A stretch of DNA of 64,000 bases from Megascapheus bottae (GCA_024803745.1 JANJXV010000040.1:1358576-1422575), one strand, 5' to 3'. Positions 42,773 through 54,108 are shown, counted from the first letter of the stretch. Numbers and translations: made by a program. Notes: generated from the sequence alone by a model not told the origin.

Positions 42773-43197
42773 ATCCCAGTGCTTTTTAATCCTGCTCTGG
42801 AAAGGTCAGGGCCACCCCTGCAGTTCTCAGGTCAGCGTGTGTTAGAATGGACGGGGAAAATTTGGATGTCACTTCCAGTTGCCACCGTCGCTGTAGTTCT
42901 GAGCTCTTCACCTCTCGTTTGTGTTCGCTGTGTGACACGGTGGTGGGGCTGGGAGCGGGGAAGAGGAAGACAACAAGGACAAAATCCGGTCCCATTCAGT
43001 GCTGGCTTTCTCTTCCAGCTGCTCAGCAAATCACCAAGCCAGGACTTCAAATCTCTGCTGGAAATTAGATGGTGAGCTCCATCCATGAAAAGGTCAGACA
43101 ACCGATCAAGACAGACATGAAATATGCTTATGTTATCCTTCCTGCTTTCCCACACGCATCACCTTCGAGGATTGCATTCCATTTTATCTGTGTGCTT

Positions 43198-43198
<1 letters not shown>
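42773..43198. other. unique sequence, no gene seen
   Basis: GC-balanced, overlapping ORFs on both strands without domains. Confidence 0.4.

Positions 43199-43243
<45 letters not shown>
43199..43243. repeat. (GT)n microsatellite
   Basis: About 22 GT units. The next 40 bp (GATTGGAGAGAAGAGTCTCC) may be a scrap of antisense 7SL-Geo linker. Confidence 0.95.
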
Positions 43244-43245
<2 letters not shown>

Positions 43246-43344
43246 CTGATTGGAGAGAAGAGTCTCCTCGTGGACTTTGTGAGTTTAAAAGGAGACTTTA
43301 TGTTCACAGCACAGCGAGTTCTCCCCTAAAACCACGCTAACTCA

Positions 43345-43475
43345 CCTTCTGTGTGCTTCAGGCGAGTGATTCAGCTGGGATGCCGGTTTCCTCATCTATA
43401 CAATGAGAACAATGGCATACAACTCCCCTGAGCGCACGGATTAGGCGACATGGCTCAGCAGCTGGGGTAGACAAT
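43345..43475 (+). mobile_element. MIR SINE
   Basis: GCTTCAGGCGAGTGATTCAG, then GGTTTCCTCATCTATACAAT and GAGAACAATGGCATAC, matching the MIR core and tail order (the 'tttcctcatctgtaaaatg' segment). An ancient mammalian SINE. Confidence 0.7.
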
Positions 43476-44590
43476 GCAGCTGGTTATTTGTATAATGTGA
43501 TAACTGGGGTGATTAGCATTCAGGCGTGCCCAGGGCTTTGGGGTTCTGCCCCAAGCAGGGCGGTGGTGGGTCCATGGGCTCAGTGGGCAGGGATTTGGCT
43601 CAGAGGGTTGGGATCATGGGAGATAATGGCAGAACTGGGGGTGGGGCCCCAGTCCAACCTAGGTGGGAAACTGTAACATGAGTCACCAAGGGTGCAGGTT
43701 GTGTCACCTGTCCTTTCCAGGCATGGGGGAGCTCTGCCTTTGTCTTGACGGCCTTGGCTTGGGCTCTGAGCCTTCCAGAACACCACAGGACCTTGTGAGG
43801 GTGCGGGGGAGAAGGGGGCAAACTTAGTCCTTCGCTTCTGAAAGTGAAGAGGCTGGCAGGGAGGTCATTCATCAGAGGGGAATAAATAAAACCATTAAAA
43901 ATCAACAACCACCACCACAAGCACAGGAGAGGAAGAATCAGGAAGCTGGGTGCTATTCAGTTGTAGAAGGCCAGGCTGGAAAGCTGTGGGTTTGGGTCAC
44001 ACAGCTGAGAGCACTGAGCTTTGAGCCCTTGGGAAGAGAAGTGTGGAAACAGCCAGCCAGCTTCAAATACCCTGGGGCACAGCGAGGGTAATCCTTTCAC
44101 TTTCTCCTCCATTTGCCTGGCCTGGCACTGAAAAGCTCCAGAGACTTAGAGACCCAGGGCTGGGGTGGGGTCGGGTGTGTGTGTGTATGTGGTGTCTTAT
44201 CAAAGGGGGAACAGGATAGCAGAAGGATTAGGCCCTCAGGGACCACAAATAACTCCTTCAAGCAGGCACTAATGTCTTCCCCATCTGGTGTGGACAGAGA
44301 AGTCACACACGTTGAATGAGACTTAAACTATGTGGGGGAGCTTTTAATAACCAGGGCCTGCCCTGCCCTCCCCCCCCACACACAGGAGAGCAGCTGAGGG
44401 ACCCTCCCCATTGTCTCCTTCGTGGGATGCCAGGGGAGGGAGAGGGTGGGGGTGTCTTCTCTCCCACTGGGCCCCTCCCCACCCCACATGCCAACAACCC
44501 TGATGTGGGATGGATAAGGAGAGGGAGTCACCTTCGTAATCTCTTTCTTGCTATGGTAGATGGGATTGCTTCTCCGTGTGGCCCCCCATA
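43476..44590. other. unique sequence, no gene seen
   Basis: GC-richer unique DNA; G-rich around 44160-44190. No exon signals convincing enough to call. Confidence 0.4.
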
Positions 44591-44609
44591 CACACACACA
44601 CACACACAC
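44591..44609. repeat. (CA)n short array
   Basis: About nine CA units. Confidence 0.85.
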
Positions 44610-44794
44610 TCCCCAAACTATGAAGGAATAAGTTCTCTCCACCTCCCCATGGTTCTTCCTGGCCTCCTTCAGAGTTCTTGGTAAATTATTAAGAAATGGA
44701 GATTTGGGGCAAGAGATCCATCTGTCTAGGAGAGGCGCTAGATCTTCCTTCTTGCTCTACCATGCAGTTGTATTTTTTTTTTCACTTAATTTAC

Positions 44795-45010
44795 GTTATT
44801 GTAGAAACGATGTACAGAGCGGTGACCGTGACATGAATCAGGGGATGAGTACTTTTCCTTTTGTACCGGGTCACCTGTCCCCTCCCTCTCTCCCAGTCCC
44901 TTCCGTCTCCACCCACTGAGTTGTAGAATTCACTCTCATCCGTGTCCCGTGAACGCCCGTGCTGAACTTTTTCACCCTTTCCCCCCCTCCAGTTCTGTGT
45001 CTTCTCCCCT
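44795..45010 (-). mobile_element. L1 3' UTR tail (antisense)
   Basis: GAAACGATGTACAGAGCGGTG, TACTTTTCCTTTTGTACCGG, GTCACCTGTCCCCTCCC and GAGTTGTAGAATTCACTCTC parallel the copy at 23765 and mirror 15585. 5'-truncated. Confidence 0.6.
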
Positions 45011-45183
45011 GCAGCCTCCTGAAGAGAAGCCATGTAGAGACACTGGACGTAAAGTAAAGAAGACTGAATCGTCCAACGCAAAAAGACTAAAAAATCGTAT
45101 TTTGCTTCCCTATCTGGGGAGCTCTTCGTCCATCCATTTCTGTTTCCCTGCAAGGGATGTTATTTTTTTTTTATTTTTATTTT

Positions 45184-45405
45184 TGCCAGTCCTGGGTCTT
45201 GAACTCAGGGCCTGAGCACTGTCCTTGGGCTTTCTCAAGGCTAGAGCTCTACCACTTGAGCCACAGCTCCACTTGTGGTTTTTCTGATGGTCCATTGGAG
45301 ATCAGAGTCTCATGGACTTTCCTGCCCAGGCTGGCTTTGAACCGTGATCCTCAGATCTCAGCCTCCTGAGGAGCTGAGGTGACAGACGGGAGCGGCCAGT
45401 GTCAG
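45184..45405 (-). mobile_element. 7SL-Geo SINE (antisense)
   Basis: T-rich head, GCCAGTCCTGGGTCTTGAAC, CTCTACCACTTGAGCCACAG, GATCAGAGTCTCATGG, GGCTTTGAACCGTGATCC, TCAGCCTCCTGAGGAGCTG. Confidence 0.94.
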
Positions 45406-45459
45406 GTTATTTATTCTTCTAAAGTAGCTTTAAGTAGTTGTATAAGAGGATGATACATC

Positions 45460-45510
45460 TTGATCCTCCTCCTCCTCCCCTCCTCCTCCTCCTCCTCCCC
45501 TCCTCCTCCA
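45460..45510. repeat. (CCT)n array
   Basis: About 15 CCT units with CCCC breaks. Confidence 0.9.
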
Positions 45511-46949
45511 GCTGGTTGAAACACCATGTCCACACATGGAGCTCAGTCCTGGAAGAGCCCATTGCGTGGATTTTGTCCTCGGAGCTGTGGACAGCGACCT
45601 GCTCGTGAGTCAGGAGCTCACTTCCCTCAAGGCCACAGCCCGCACCCTTCCTTGAGCTCTGCCCACTTCTCAGCTGAGCTGATTTTTTTCTTGAAATCCC
45701 TCCCTCCCTCCCTCTCATGTTTGCAAGACTATCATAGCGCATAAAGAAATCTGCCTCTCTTGCAGCCGCCAACAGGTGATCCCCAAATAACAATTGTTCC
45801 CCAGATTCCCTGCGTGCCTGGGAACAGATGGGCGGACTCGAGAGGACTCCCTCCTGGAATTTTGGGAAAACCTATTCACAGCAGTGTAGTAAGGGAGGAG
45901 GGGGTGAGATGGGGCGAGAGAGGGGGGAGCGGGCCTGCAAAATGTCTCTCTCTCACACACACAGGCCTGAAACCCCCACTGCCCTTAAAAAGGAAAGAAA
46001 CCTGCTACGTTTGGGGACCGTCCATGATCTCTGGAGGAAAGCAAGCAAAGCCCAGAGCCTCTTTCTGCCCGCACCCCTCAGCTTCAGCTCTCACCCACAC
46101 CCTTTGTGAGATCATACGTGGAAACTCACATCCCTGGCATTTCTTTTTTTTTCTTTTCTTTTTTAAATTATCATCTCTCAGACTGAAAAGACTTGTCTCC
46201 CATCCAAACTGGGTCTTATGCAAAAAAAAAAAAGAAGGTAAGCATTGCCTGGAAGGGTTATGGGCCTATGAAAAAGTAAGGGAGGAAGCAAGATTCCTTC
46301 TGAAACACACCCAAGGGGAAAGTTGGGATTCCTGGGGTGTCTTCACAAAATTCCATCACTCTTCCCTTCCAGACTTGCCAGAAGGAAAAACAACCAAACA
46401 AACAAGCAAATAAATCCTCGGAGGCAGAACACATTGACATCATCTTTTTTGTCCCCATGAACCTAACTCTGGACTTCAGAGCTTTTGGACCAGCCAGTGG
46501 CTGGAGGAATCTGCTTCTTTCTGCTTCCCCCACCCAAAATAATGCGGTTGGTTTTCTTTCTTTCTTTCTTTCTTTCTTTTTTAAATTTTCTTCCTGTCTT
46601 TGGCATCAGGGTTTTGGCACTGAGAAGGGAGGGGAGTTGATGGTGAGACTCCCGTGTGTTGCTTCAGTGAATCTGTAAGTTCGTATTTATGGAGCGCTGA
46701 GCATGAGAAATTAGCATGGGTTCATGGAGAAGCAGCCATGTGGCACTAATTCCATTTCCCCTCTCCAAGACGGTCACCTGCCGATAATCAGGAAGCCAGC
46801 CAAGGCTCTGTATCTTCATTTTACAAGGGGCATTTTTTTTTTTTTTGATCACTGGGCTGGACTTGAAAGCGGATCGGATGAATGGCGACGCCTTTGGACA
46901 AATACCTGAAAATAAGACAAGCAGATTAAAACTTAAAAAAAAAAAAAAA
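45511..46949. other. unique sequence, no gene seen
   Basis: 1.4 kb with a TTTC run at 46555-46580 and A/T runs. The longest frame (45760-46413) has no recognised domain and crosses poly(T). Confidence 0.4.
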
Positions 46950-47148
46950 GTTAGCCAATGAGCCCAGGCCACTCAGGAAGCTGAAAAGTGAGGATGGAGG
47001 TTCAAAGCCAGCCTGGGTGGAAAATCCATGAGATTCTGATTTCCAGGGAACCACCAGGAAACCGGAAGTGGGGCTGTGAGCTGCAAGAGTTCAGGGACAG
47101 TTGTCCAGGCTCTGAGTTCAAGACCCATGAGTGACAAAAACAAAAGGC
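46950..47148 (+). mobile_element. 7SL-Geo SINE, diverged
   Basis: GGCCACTCAGGAAGCTGAAA, GGTTCAAAGCCAGCCTGGG, TTTCCAGGGAACCACCAGG, GAGTTCAAGACCCATGAG; the Geo A-box region is deleted. Confidence 0.82.
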
Positions 47149-47447
47149 GGATCAAAGAAGACAACAGACCCCCCCCTGCACCCCACATTAGTCAGAACAC
47201 CCCTTCATGGACATTCCCCTACAAATAGCAGACAAAGAACAGGAACAGGAGGGGGTCTGGGCCTGCAATCTACTCTGTCTCACAAACACAAATGAGAAAC
47301 CGCCCACCGGGAAATCAAGTCACCACAGAAGGAAGATGGTGTGGTCATATTCTTTTCCTTTCCCTCCTCCCGCCCTCCCTTTCTTCCTCCTTATCTGTCA
47401 GCTACCTACCTATCCATCATCTATGTATCTGTCTATGAATCCATCAT
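47149..47447. other. unique sequence
   Basis: Nothing recognised. Confidence 0.4.
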
Positions 47448-47519
47448 TTATGTATGTATGTATGTATGTATGTATGTATGTGTGTGTGTGTGTGTCTGTC
47501 TGTCTGTCTGTCTGTCTAT
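47448..47519. repeat. (ATGT)n-(GT)n-(CTGT)n compound array
   Basis: Three blocks in series: ATGT about 8, GT about 9, CTGT about 6. Confidence 0.95.
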
Positions 47520-47574
47520 CCAAATGTGTTTATGTTTCTCTTTCTTGGCCACCTCCACAAGAGAAGGCAAGCTA

Positions 47575-47645
47575 CCTTTGTCCTTCTGAAGTTTTGCTTA
47601 ACCTGACGATTTCCAGTTCTATCCATTTCCCCTGTTAATGACAAA
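47575..47645 (-). mobile_element. old L1 scrap, antisense
   Basis: TTTGCTTAACCTGACGATTT and CCAGTTCTATCCATTTCCCC resemble the same antisense L1 segment as at 4075. Confidence 0.4.
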
Positions 47646-47733
47646 AACTAAATGTACTTGAAGGAGAAACAGAAAACTCAGCAGTGGTAACTGGACGTTT
47701 TCAGTGTTTCATCTCTCAGTAGTGGACAAAACA

Positions 47734-47757
47734 AGCACACACACACACACACACACA

Positions 47758-47803
<46 letters not shown>
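47734..47803. repeat. (AC)n with AAGC break
   Basis: Two AC runs (about 11 and 21 units). Confidence 0.96.
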
Positions 47804-47805
<2 letters not shown>

Positions 47806-47979
47806 TAAGGATGCTAAAGACACTTCACTAAGCCAACTTAGGGTAATTAATACGTATAGACTAGTCCAGCCAGCAATGATAGCTGATTCCCACCAAACAT
47901 GCACAAAAATAAAGCATACTACTGACTGAAAAACAAATCATAACACAAATCTGAGGGTTAAAATCACATACAGCATGAT

Positions 47980-48135
47980 TCCTTAGCCTTTACACTCAAG
48001 ACTGGCGCTCTACCATTTGAACCACAGCTCCACTACTGGTTATTTCTTTTTTGAGTGGTTCATTGGACATAAGAGTCTCAAAGGGACTTTTCTGCCCAGG
48101 TTGGATTTGAACCGCAATCCTCAGATCTCAGGGTA
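47980..48135 (-). mobile_element. 7SL-Geo SINE (antisense), partial
   Basis: CTCAAGACTGGCGCTCTACC, GAACCACAGCTCCACTAC, TTTTCTGCCCAGGTTGG, GAACCGCAATCCTCAGATC. Confidence 0.85.
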
Positions 48136-48469
48136 CTTCCATACTTTTTGAACCTCCCCACCTCCACCCCCACCAGACACACATAACAGAGACAGATTCT
48201 GGCCGCATCCCCAGGGGAGATAAGGCCTTTACCATAGAATGTTCCATGAGGTGGGCTCTTAGAGCCCCAGAGGGAAAATTTCCCCTCAGGGATACTGGCT
48301 AGTGGATCTGTCTGCTTGAGTGACATTGCTTTGGTCCCCAGGGCCTGGGTTCTACCCCACCCCATCCCCCACCCCATCCTTATCCTTCAGATGGGTCAGC
48401 GCTTCACAAGACAAGGAGTGGAGGTGTTTAGCAAAGTCTTTCCGATTTTTTAAGAAGCTTTAAAAACCC
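48136..48469. other. unique sequence
   Basis: Nothing recognised. Confidence 0.4.
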
Positions 48470-48720
48470 ACCCAGCAAAAGCCGATTGCCAGGCTCTTTT
48501 CTAAAATGACCCTGACATGTGTTGGGGCCCATTTGAATTCCAGTGTGTGTCATTTTATATTTAATGAACAGATTCCTTGTGGGGAGAAGAGGAGCCAGAG
48601 AGAGCGGGGCACGAGAAGTTCAAAGTGTCCGCTCTGATTATTTCAGACAAGTAACCTCACCCATCCGTGCACAAAATGGCGCCAGGTGTGAAGGGAAGAG
48701 GAGAGAAAATTGGTTTTTAA
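48470..48720. promoter_or_regulatory. candidate conserved non-coding element
   Basis: Unique island: CATTTTATATTTAATGAACA, GTGTCCGCTCTGATTATTTC, CAAAATGGCGCCAGG (a YY1-like AAATGGCGCC). Retained CpGs. By eye. Confidence 0.33.
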
Positions 48721-49506
48721 CCTCTAGCCAGGTCGGAAAGAGCATTGTCTCTCTGTTTTACAGAACACGACTTCATGGGCTTTGAAAAGGAATTTCAAAG
48801 CCCAATAAATTGGGGGTGGGGGGAAGAGAACGATACCAGTTTGGGGAGCTAAATCATTTCCCTGAGACATTTAAGACCCTGTAATATACACATCACAGAC
48901 AGGGAAGTTTGTGAAGACTTAGTGCTTAAGTGTTTTTTGACTGAGACTTTTTTTTTCCCATTCTGCAATGAAATGAAGGTTACAGATCCAGAAGTCAGCT
49001 TGAGTAACAATACCATAGACTCAGACAATAATCACAGAGCTACCTGAATTTTTTTTTTAAGTTTAATGTCTCAAGGTTCACTCAGAAAGCTTCCAATGGA
49101 ATCCAAACACTCGTGGCCCACTCCGTGTCATCTTTAACCAGTCAGGAGGCTGAGAGGATCCAAGGGTGTGGGAGGGGGGGAGGAGAGGAATGAAAGGAGG
49201 GAGAGAGCATTAAATGAGAAGCTACTGGAATATTTCTTGGAGTTCTGAAGCATTCTTCCAACATCCTCGCTCTGACACCAGTCTGAATCAAAACAAAGGC
49301 TCCTGTCTCTTAAACAAGTCCTCCTGGGACACACACTTTCCTTTATTTGGAAGAGGATGATATCCTCTGGGTTACAAGGCTGGGCTTTCAATTAAATCAC
49401 TCTCAAAAAGGGCAAGAGGCATTCCACGTAGGAATTCTTCCTAGAAGCAGTTAGCCCGTCCTTGGATGCCCAGATATCTCAGACTTTAAAATAGTAGCAA
49501 GGAATA
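48721..49506. other. unique sequence, no gene seen
   Basis: No domain-bearing ORF. GTCAGGAGGCTGAGAGGATC at 49141 may be a SINE scrap. Confidence 0.4.
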
Positions 49507-49535
49507 TAATAATAATAGTAATAATAATAATAATA
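49507..49535. repeat. (AAT)n microsatellite
   Basis: AAT/AGT units placed directly before the SINE. Confidence 0.88.
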
Positions 49536-49772
49536 GGTTAGACGCTGGTGGCACACACCTGTAATCCTAGCTACTCAGGAGGCTGAGATCTGAGGATCAT
49601 GGTTCAAAGCCAGCCCAGGCACTAAAGACAGTGATATTCTTATCTCCAGGGAACCACCAGAAAACCAGAAGTGGTGCTGTGGTTCAAGTGGTAGGGCGCC
49701 AGCCTTGAGCAAAAGAAGCTCAGAGACAGAACCCAGGCCTAGAGTTCAAGACTGACAAAAAAGAAAATAAAA
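49536..49772 (+). mobile_element. 7SL-Geo composite SINE, full length
   Basis: GCTGGTGGCACACACCTGTA, TCCTAGCTACTCAGGAGGCT, GAACCACCAGAAAACCAG, Geo GTGGTTCAAGTGGTAGGGC to GAGTTCAAGACTGAC. One of the clearest 7SL-like heads. Confidence 0.94.
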
Positions 49773-49803
49773 TTGATGATGATGATGATGATGATGATGA
49801 TGA
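49773..49803. repeat. (GAT)n at SINE tail
   Basis: About 10 GAT units after the A-rich tail. Confidence 0.94.
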
Positions 49804-50311
49804 GAAGAGAAAAAGAAGAGTGAAGCAGAAAGAATCATTCCCTTCTGTCAAGGTTTGTTGTTGTTGTTACTGCTGTTTTCTTTAGAAGATTAATGAGATC
49901 CATCCTTATTAAGGGCTTGGCTAAAAGGTGATATGAAAAAGAAAATAGCAAACAAAGCCTCTGTGACTTCTTTTTTTTTTTCCCAAATGTTCATCTAGCC
50001 AATAAAAACCTGAGCTCCGGGCACCAACTCCTGTACTCTTGTCTTCGGAGAGAAGCACCCACACATTTCCTTTATGCTCGTGCAAGGTGGCTGTGAATAA
50101 TTCAGCCATAATGGCTGAACCAGGCCAGCCATGCTCTAATCCTCTGCTCCCAGCCCTGGTGCCCGGCGACTCCACCCTCCTCTGCCTCCCCCCTCGGCCT
50201 GGAATTTGTGTGCAGGGCACAGAATGCATGCTTGGCGAGAGGATCCCAAGGCATAACCTCTGGGCTGAACCAGATCCACGGGATTCAGAGACCTACTTGG
50301 CATGTCACATG
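49804..50311. other. unique sequence, no gene seen
   Basis: Contains CATAATGGCTGAACC and retained CpGs at 50040-50175, possibly regulatory but not callable. Confidence 0.35.

Positions 50312-50345
<34 letters not shown>
50312..50345. repeat. (AC)n microsatellite
   Basis: About 17 AC units. Confidence 0.95.
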
Positions 50346-50347
<2 letters not shown>

Positions 50348-50547
50348 ACTAAAGGACCAGAAGTTGGTGGAGCACTTGGGGAGCTGGAGGATTTTCAAGT
50401 CGTGCTCTCCATCTGATTGCAGCTCTGAGTTTTCACGTAGTACCAGCCCTGCCCCAGGCACGGGCCCTTCAGCCCTCAGTGACTCCCCTAAACAAGTTAC
50501 CAGACACAAGGGGGTGACGGTATCAGGAGTTGGCTTTAAGAAACAGC

Positions 50548-50735
50548 ACAGCCAGATGCCGGTGGCTCCCGCCACTCAGGGGGCTGAGATCTGAGGATCG
50601 AGGTTCAAAGCCAGCCAGGGCAGGAGAATCCATGAGACTCTGATCTCCAATGAACCACCAGAAAACTGGTAGTGGGAGCTGTGGAAAGAAGCTCTAGGAC
50701 AGCGCCCAGGCCCTGAGTTCGAGTTTATGGAGTAG
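50548..50735 (+). mobile_element. 7SL-Geo SINE
   Basis: GGTGGCTCCCGCCACTCAGG, CTGAGATCTGAGGATCG, CTCCAATGAACCACCAG, GACAGCGCCCAGGCCCTGAG; the Geo A-box region is partly deleted. Confidence 0.88.
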
Positions 50736-51419
50736 ATACGAAGCTCTCATGGGGCAGGCATGAGAATGGAAGGGAAGATGTCAGGAAAGCTCAAGAGGCT
50801 GGGGTGGGGTGTGTGTGTGGGGGGTGCTGTCCACAGCTTGAGAGGCTTGCCTTACATGGAGAGCCCCAAAAGGCAATGACATTCTGCTGATGCCACGAAA
50901 TCTCGAGGGGGTGACAGGGAGGGGGGCGACGGGGCCTGGGGGGGGGACGAGTCCTATTGCATTGGCTTTCCAATCTGACTCATTTGAGGTGCGGTTTTAT
51001 GCTGAGTTTATTCCCAATTTCACATCACGTTCGAGGTCAATGTAGGGGTAAACAACAAAAAAAAAGAAATAGAAAAAAGAAGAGCGAGATGAACCGTGTT
51101 TTTTCCCCCCACACCCGTGACATGACGTGTGAAATCAGCCTGTTTCCTTACCCGCGATGACACCAATGTGGAAGAAAGAAAGGGAAACAATAAAAGAAAA
51201 TAAATAAAGCCACCAGGATTCCAGAAAGCAGAGCTCAGCACACAGCTAGCCACAAAGAATGTGGGTGAGGATGGAGCGCTTTACTCATGGCCCCCCAACA
51301 CTGCCCGGGGGCCTTGTGGTTAGGGGTGCAGAAGAGCTAAGGATTATGGGTAAACAAGCCTGGAACATGACCAGAAACACCAAATCTCACTTCTGCCAAT
51401 TCTTCAGCCTAGGGACTTA
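50736..51419. other. unique sequence, no gene seen
   Basis: G-rich at 50800-50825 and 50905-50950; otherwise unremarkable. Confidence 0.4.
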
Positions 51420-51422
51420 AAA

Positions 51423-51467
<45 letters not shown>
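51420..51467. repeat. A-run then (AT)n
   Basis: Twelve A then about 18 AT units. Confidence 0.95.
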
Positions 51468-51470
<3 letters not shown>

Positions 51471-51706
51471 ATTAAGATATTCGAGAGTCCCCATTTCACA
51501 GCTCCAGGGACAATTCTGAACCATAGTTCAGGTCCTCATCTGGACCTGGCATATGGTTAAAAAATAATAATAATGAATGGGTTTTATGGGGGTGATTATG
51601 AAAGGGAAGGGATTTTGCCTTTTGTGTTCTTTCTCCTTCTCTACCTCTTCTGGCTTAAACTCCTGGCTTGTTTTGGGGAGGGTGGGGAGAGTGGTCAATT
51701 GGCTAC

Positions 51707-51775
51707 CAGACTCTCATGGACTTTTTTCCTGCCTGGGCTAGCTTCGAGCCTTGATCCTCAGCCTTTTCCACAGCA
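51707..51775 (-). mobile_element. 7SL-Geo linker/left-arm scrap (antisense)
   Basis: GACTCTCATGGACTTTTTTC, CTGCCTGGGCTAGCTTCGAG, TTGATCCTCAG. Confidence 0.6.
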
Positions 51776-51961
51776 AGCATTGCCTCTGGTAGCCAGCGTG
51801 GATGGGAGGCATGTTAATCGCTTTATTCAGCCTCTCTTACACATCTCCATCCTTAGATAAACTTTGTATATGGTGTTTAGGTCAGATTCATCAATATGCG
51901 TCAAACTTCTGAGACACGCTTGATACTGAGCTGGCTCCTCTAACAGAAGCCAGCAGACTCG

Positions 51962-52144
51962 GCCTGGGGTTGGGCCTAGTGGTAGAGGGCTGGCCTACCA
52001 TGCATGAAGACCTGGGTTCGAGTCCTCGATACCACATACATGGAAAAAGCCAGAAGTGGTGCTGTGGTTCAAGTAGTAGAGCACTGGGCTTTGAAAAAGC
52101 CCAAGGACAGTGCTCAGGCCCTGAGTTCAGTTCCCAGGACTGAT
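51962..52144 (+). mobile_element. IDL-Geo dimeric SINE
   Basis: GGTTGGGCCTAGTGGTAGAG, GGGTTCGAGTCCTCGATACC, ACATGGAAAAAGCC linker, GTGGTTCAAGTAGTAGAGC, GAGTTCAGTTCCCAGGACTG. Confidence 0.94.
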
Positions 52145-52203
52145 GAAGAAGGAGGAGGAGGAGGAGGAAGAGGAGGAGGAGGAGGAGGAAGAGGAGGAGG
52201 AGG
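52145..52203. repeat. (GGA)n at SINE tail
   Basis: GAAGAAGGAGG then GGA units, starting in the IDL-Geo tail. Confidence 0.95.
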
Positions 52204-52448
52204 TAAGCAGACTAATTATATAATTCTTTCTTTTACAAGTGTGCCAGGCTTCAGGGAGCCTCTGGCCACTCTTGGCAGAATCTGAGAGATTAGAAATAAG
52301 GGAAATTCAAGGGTAATGGTGTAATTCCTTAGGAATTACAGGAAGCAGGCATCCGGGAGGAGCGGGGTCTCAGGGAGAGGGGTGGGAAAATGAAGAGGAG
52401 AAGCGTGGGGCTGACAGGGAAAGAAATCAAGAATCCAATGTCTAAGTC

Positions 52449-52645
52449 TGGAGCTGGTGGCTCCCGCCTGACATCCCAGCTACCCAGGGGTCTGAGATCT
52501 GAGGATCGTGGTTCAAAGCCAGCCTAGGGCAGGGATTCAGGAACAAAAAAAAAATAATAAAGCCAGAAGTGGTGCTATGGCTCAAGTAATCGAACGCCAG
52601 CCTGGAGAACAAAGAGGCTCGGGGACAAAAATAAATTAAATAAAA
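52449..52645 (+). mobile_element. 7SL-Geo SINE
   Basis: GCTGGTGGCTCCCGCCTGAC, CAGGGGTCTGAGATCTGAGG, GGTTCAAAGCCAGCC, CTATGGCTCAAGTAATCG. 3' part lost. Confidence 0.88.
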
Positions 52646-53189
52646 AGAACCCAATGCGAAGTGAGGAAGTCAAAAGAAGTCAGAACGAGTGAGCGAGCGA
52701 GCACTGGGCCTTGAGCAATGCCAACTCTGGGCAGAATGGGAGGATATGATGGCCTCAGACGCTCATTCCCAGCCAGTGACCTTGCTAAGAGTCCCAAGGT
52801 CACCACCGACACCCTGAGCTGCTGACCAAGAGCTCTGGTGTCCCAAGCTGACCGCTGGGGCCCAAACGCCCCCCCCCCCAATCTCAAAAGGCCACACTGG
52901 TCTAATCTTTGGCCAGGTTGACCGGGGTTTCTGCTGTTTCCCCAACTAGCCAGGAAACCCTGTCCACAAATAAATATTTAGAAAAGGAAAAGGGAGATAA
53001 ACATCCCCCCAACAACCCTCCTCACAGAATCCTGTGTTTAGTTTAATGCTGCAGCCACTTAGGGACCACATGAAGAATTCCGCTTCCGACTTTCTCCAGC
53101 CACAGACAAGACCCCCCGCCTCCTTCCTTCCCCCTCTCCTCCTGTTTCTCCCTTCTGATCGTTTGATTCGTGTGTGTGTGGGGGGGGGG
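52646..53189. other. unique sequence, no gene seen
   Basis: Includes a GAGC run at 52685-52702. No domain-bearing ORF. Confidence 0.4.
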
Positions 53190-53385
53190 TCCCTGGGTCT
53201 TGAACTCGGGGCCTGGGTGCTAGACTTCGTGTTTGTGTTTGCTCATGGCTGGTGCTGTACACTTTTTAATGTCTGATAAATGTCGAAGATCAAGAGTCTC
53301 GTTGACTTTTCCTCCCTGGCTGCCTTTGAACCACGATCCTCACATTTCAGCATCTCAGTCTCTGGAGTAGCCAGAATGACAGGCT
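53190..53385 (-). mobile_element. 7SL-Geo SINE (antisense), diverged
   Basis: CCCTGGGTCTTGAACTCGGG, TTGCTCATGGCTGGTGC, TTTGAACCACGATCCTCAC, GTAGCCAGAATGACAGGC. Confidence 0.8.
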
Positions 53386-53427
53386 ATATTTGAGTTCCCC
53401 TCCTCTTCTTCGCTCCCCCCACCCCTT

Positions 53428-53695
53428 TTCTCTCTGTCTCTCTCTCTTTCTGTCTTTGTCTCTCTGTCCCTGTCTTTCTCTCTCTGTCTCCACCTCTCTC
53501 TGTCTCTGTCTCAGTCTCTGCCTCAGTCTCTGTTTTTCTGTCTCTATCCCTCTATGATGTCTGTGTCTGTCTGTCTGTCTGTCTGTCTGACTGTCTGTCT
53601 GTCTGTCTCAGTCTCTGTCTCTGTCCCTCTATGTCTTTCTCTCCCTGTGTTTCTGTCTCTGTCTGTCTGTCTGTCTGTCTGTCTCCTCCTCTGCC
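53428..53695. repeat. (CTGT)n/(CTCTGT)n pyrimidine-rich array
   Basis: Interrupted CTGT, CTCT and CTCTGT units. Similar make-up to 33697 and to the reverse complement of 62155. Confidence 0.93.
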
Positions 53696-54108
53696 CGTCC
53701 CTCCCTCCTTTACCTTCTTTTCTGAGAGCCTCCAGGCCACCAGGTCTGCAGAGCCTTCCGCCCACTGGAGGCCATCCATGCCACAAGATTCTGTTGCTTG
53801 GCTAGGGGTAGCAGGTTCGGCCTCTGGCCAAGGCCGGCTTCCGGTGGCCGCTGGGAAGCGCTTCAGGGCTGGGACAGATGGCGGGTGATGGGCCCGGATG
53901 GCAGGACTGGGGGGGTGGGGGTGGGAATAATGAGCACTGGAGTGGACACGGGCGGGCGGGCGCTAATTGCTGGGGACCAGGGAACTCCAGGCCTCGACGG
54001 GGTGTGGGCAGAGGGCGGAGCAGGAGGAGAGGGGGCCTGGCTTCACTCCATCCTGGAGAAGCTGACTCTTCCCTCTCATCCCAAACTAAATATTCGTGTG
54101 TTTTTAAT
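53696..54108. other. unique GC-rich sequence
   Basis: CpG-bearing (53820-54010: GGCCGGCTTCCGGTGGCCGC, GGGCGGGCGGGCGC). A small possible island, not called as a promoter. Confidence 0.35.

Noticed and set aside
45760..46413. 217-codon plus-strand frame
   Set aside because: Low-information sequence that crosses a poly(T) run; no domain and no exon signals.
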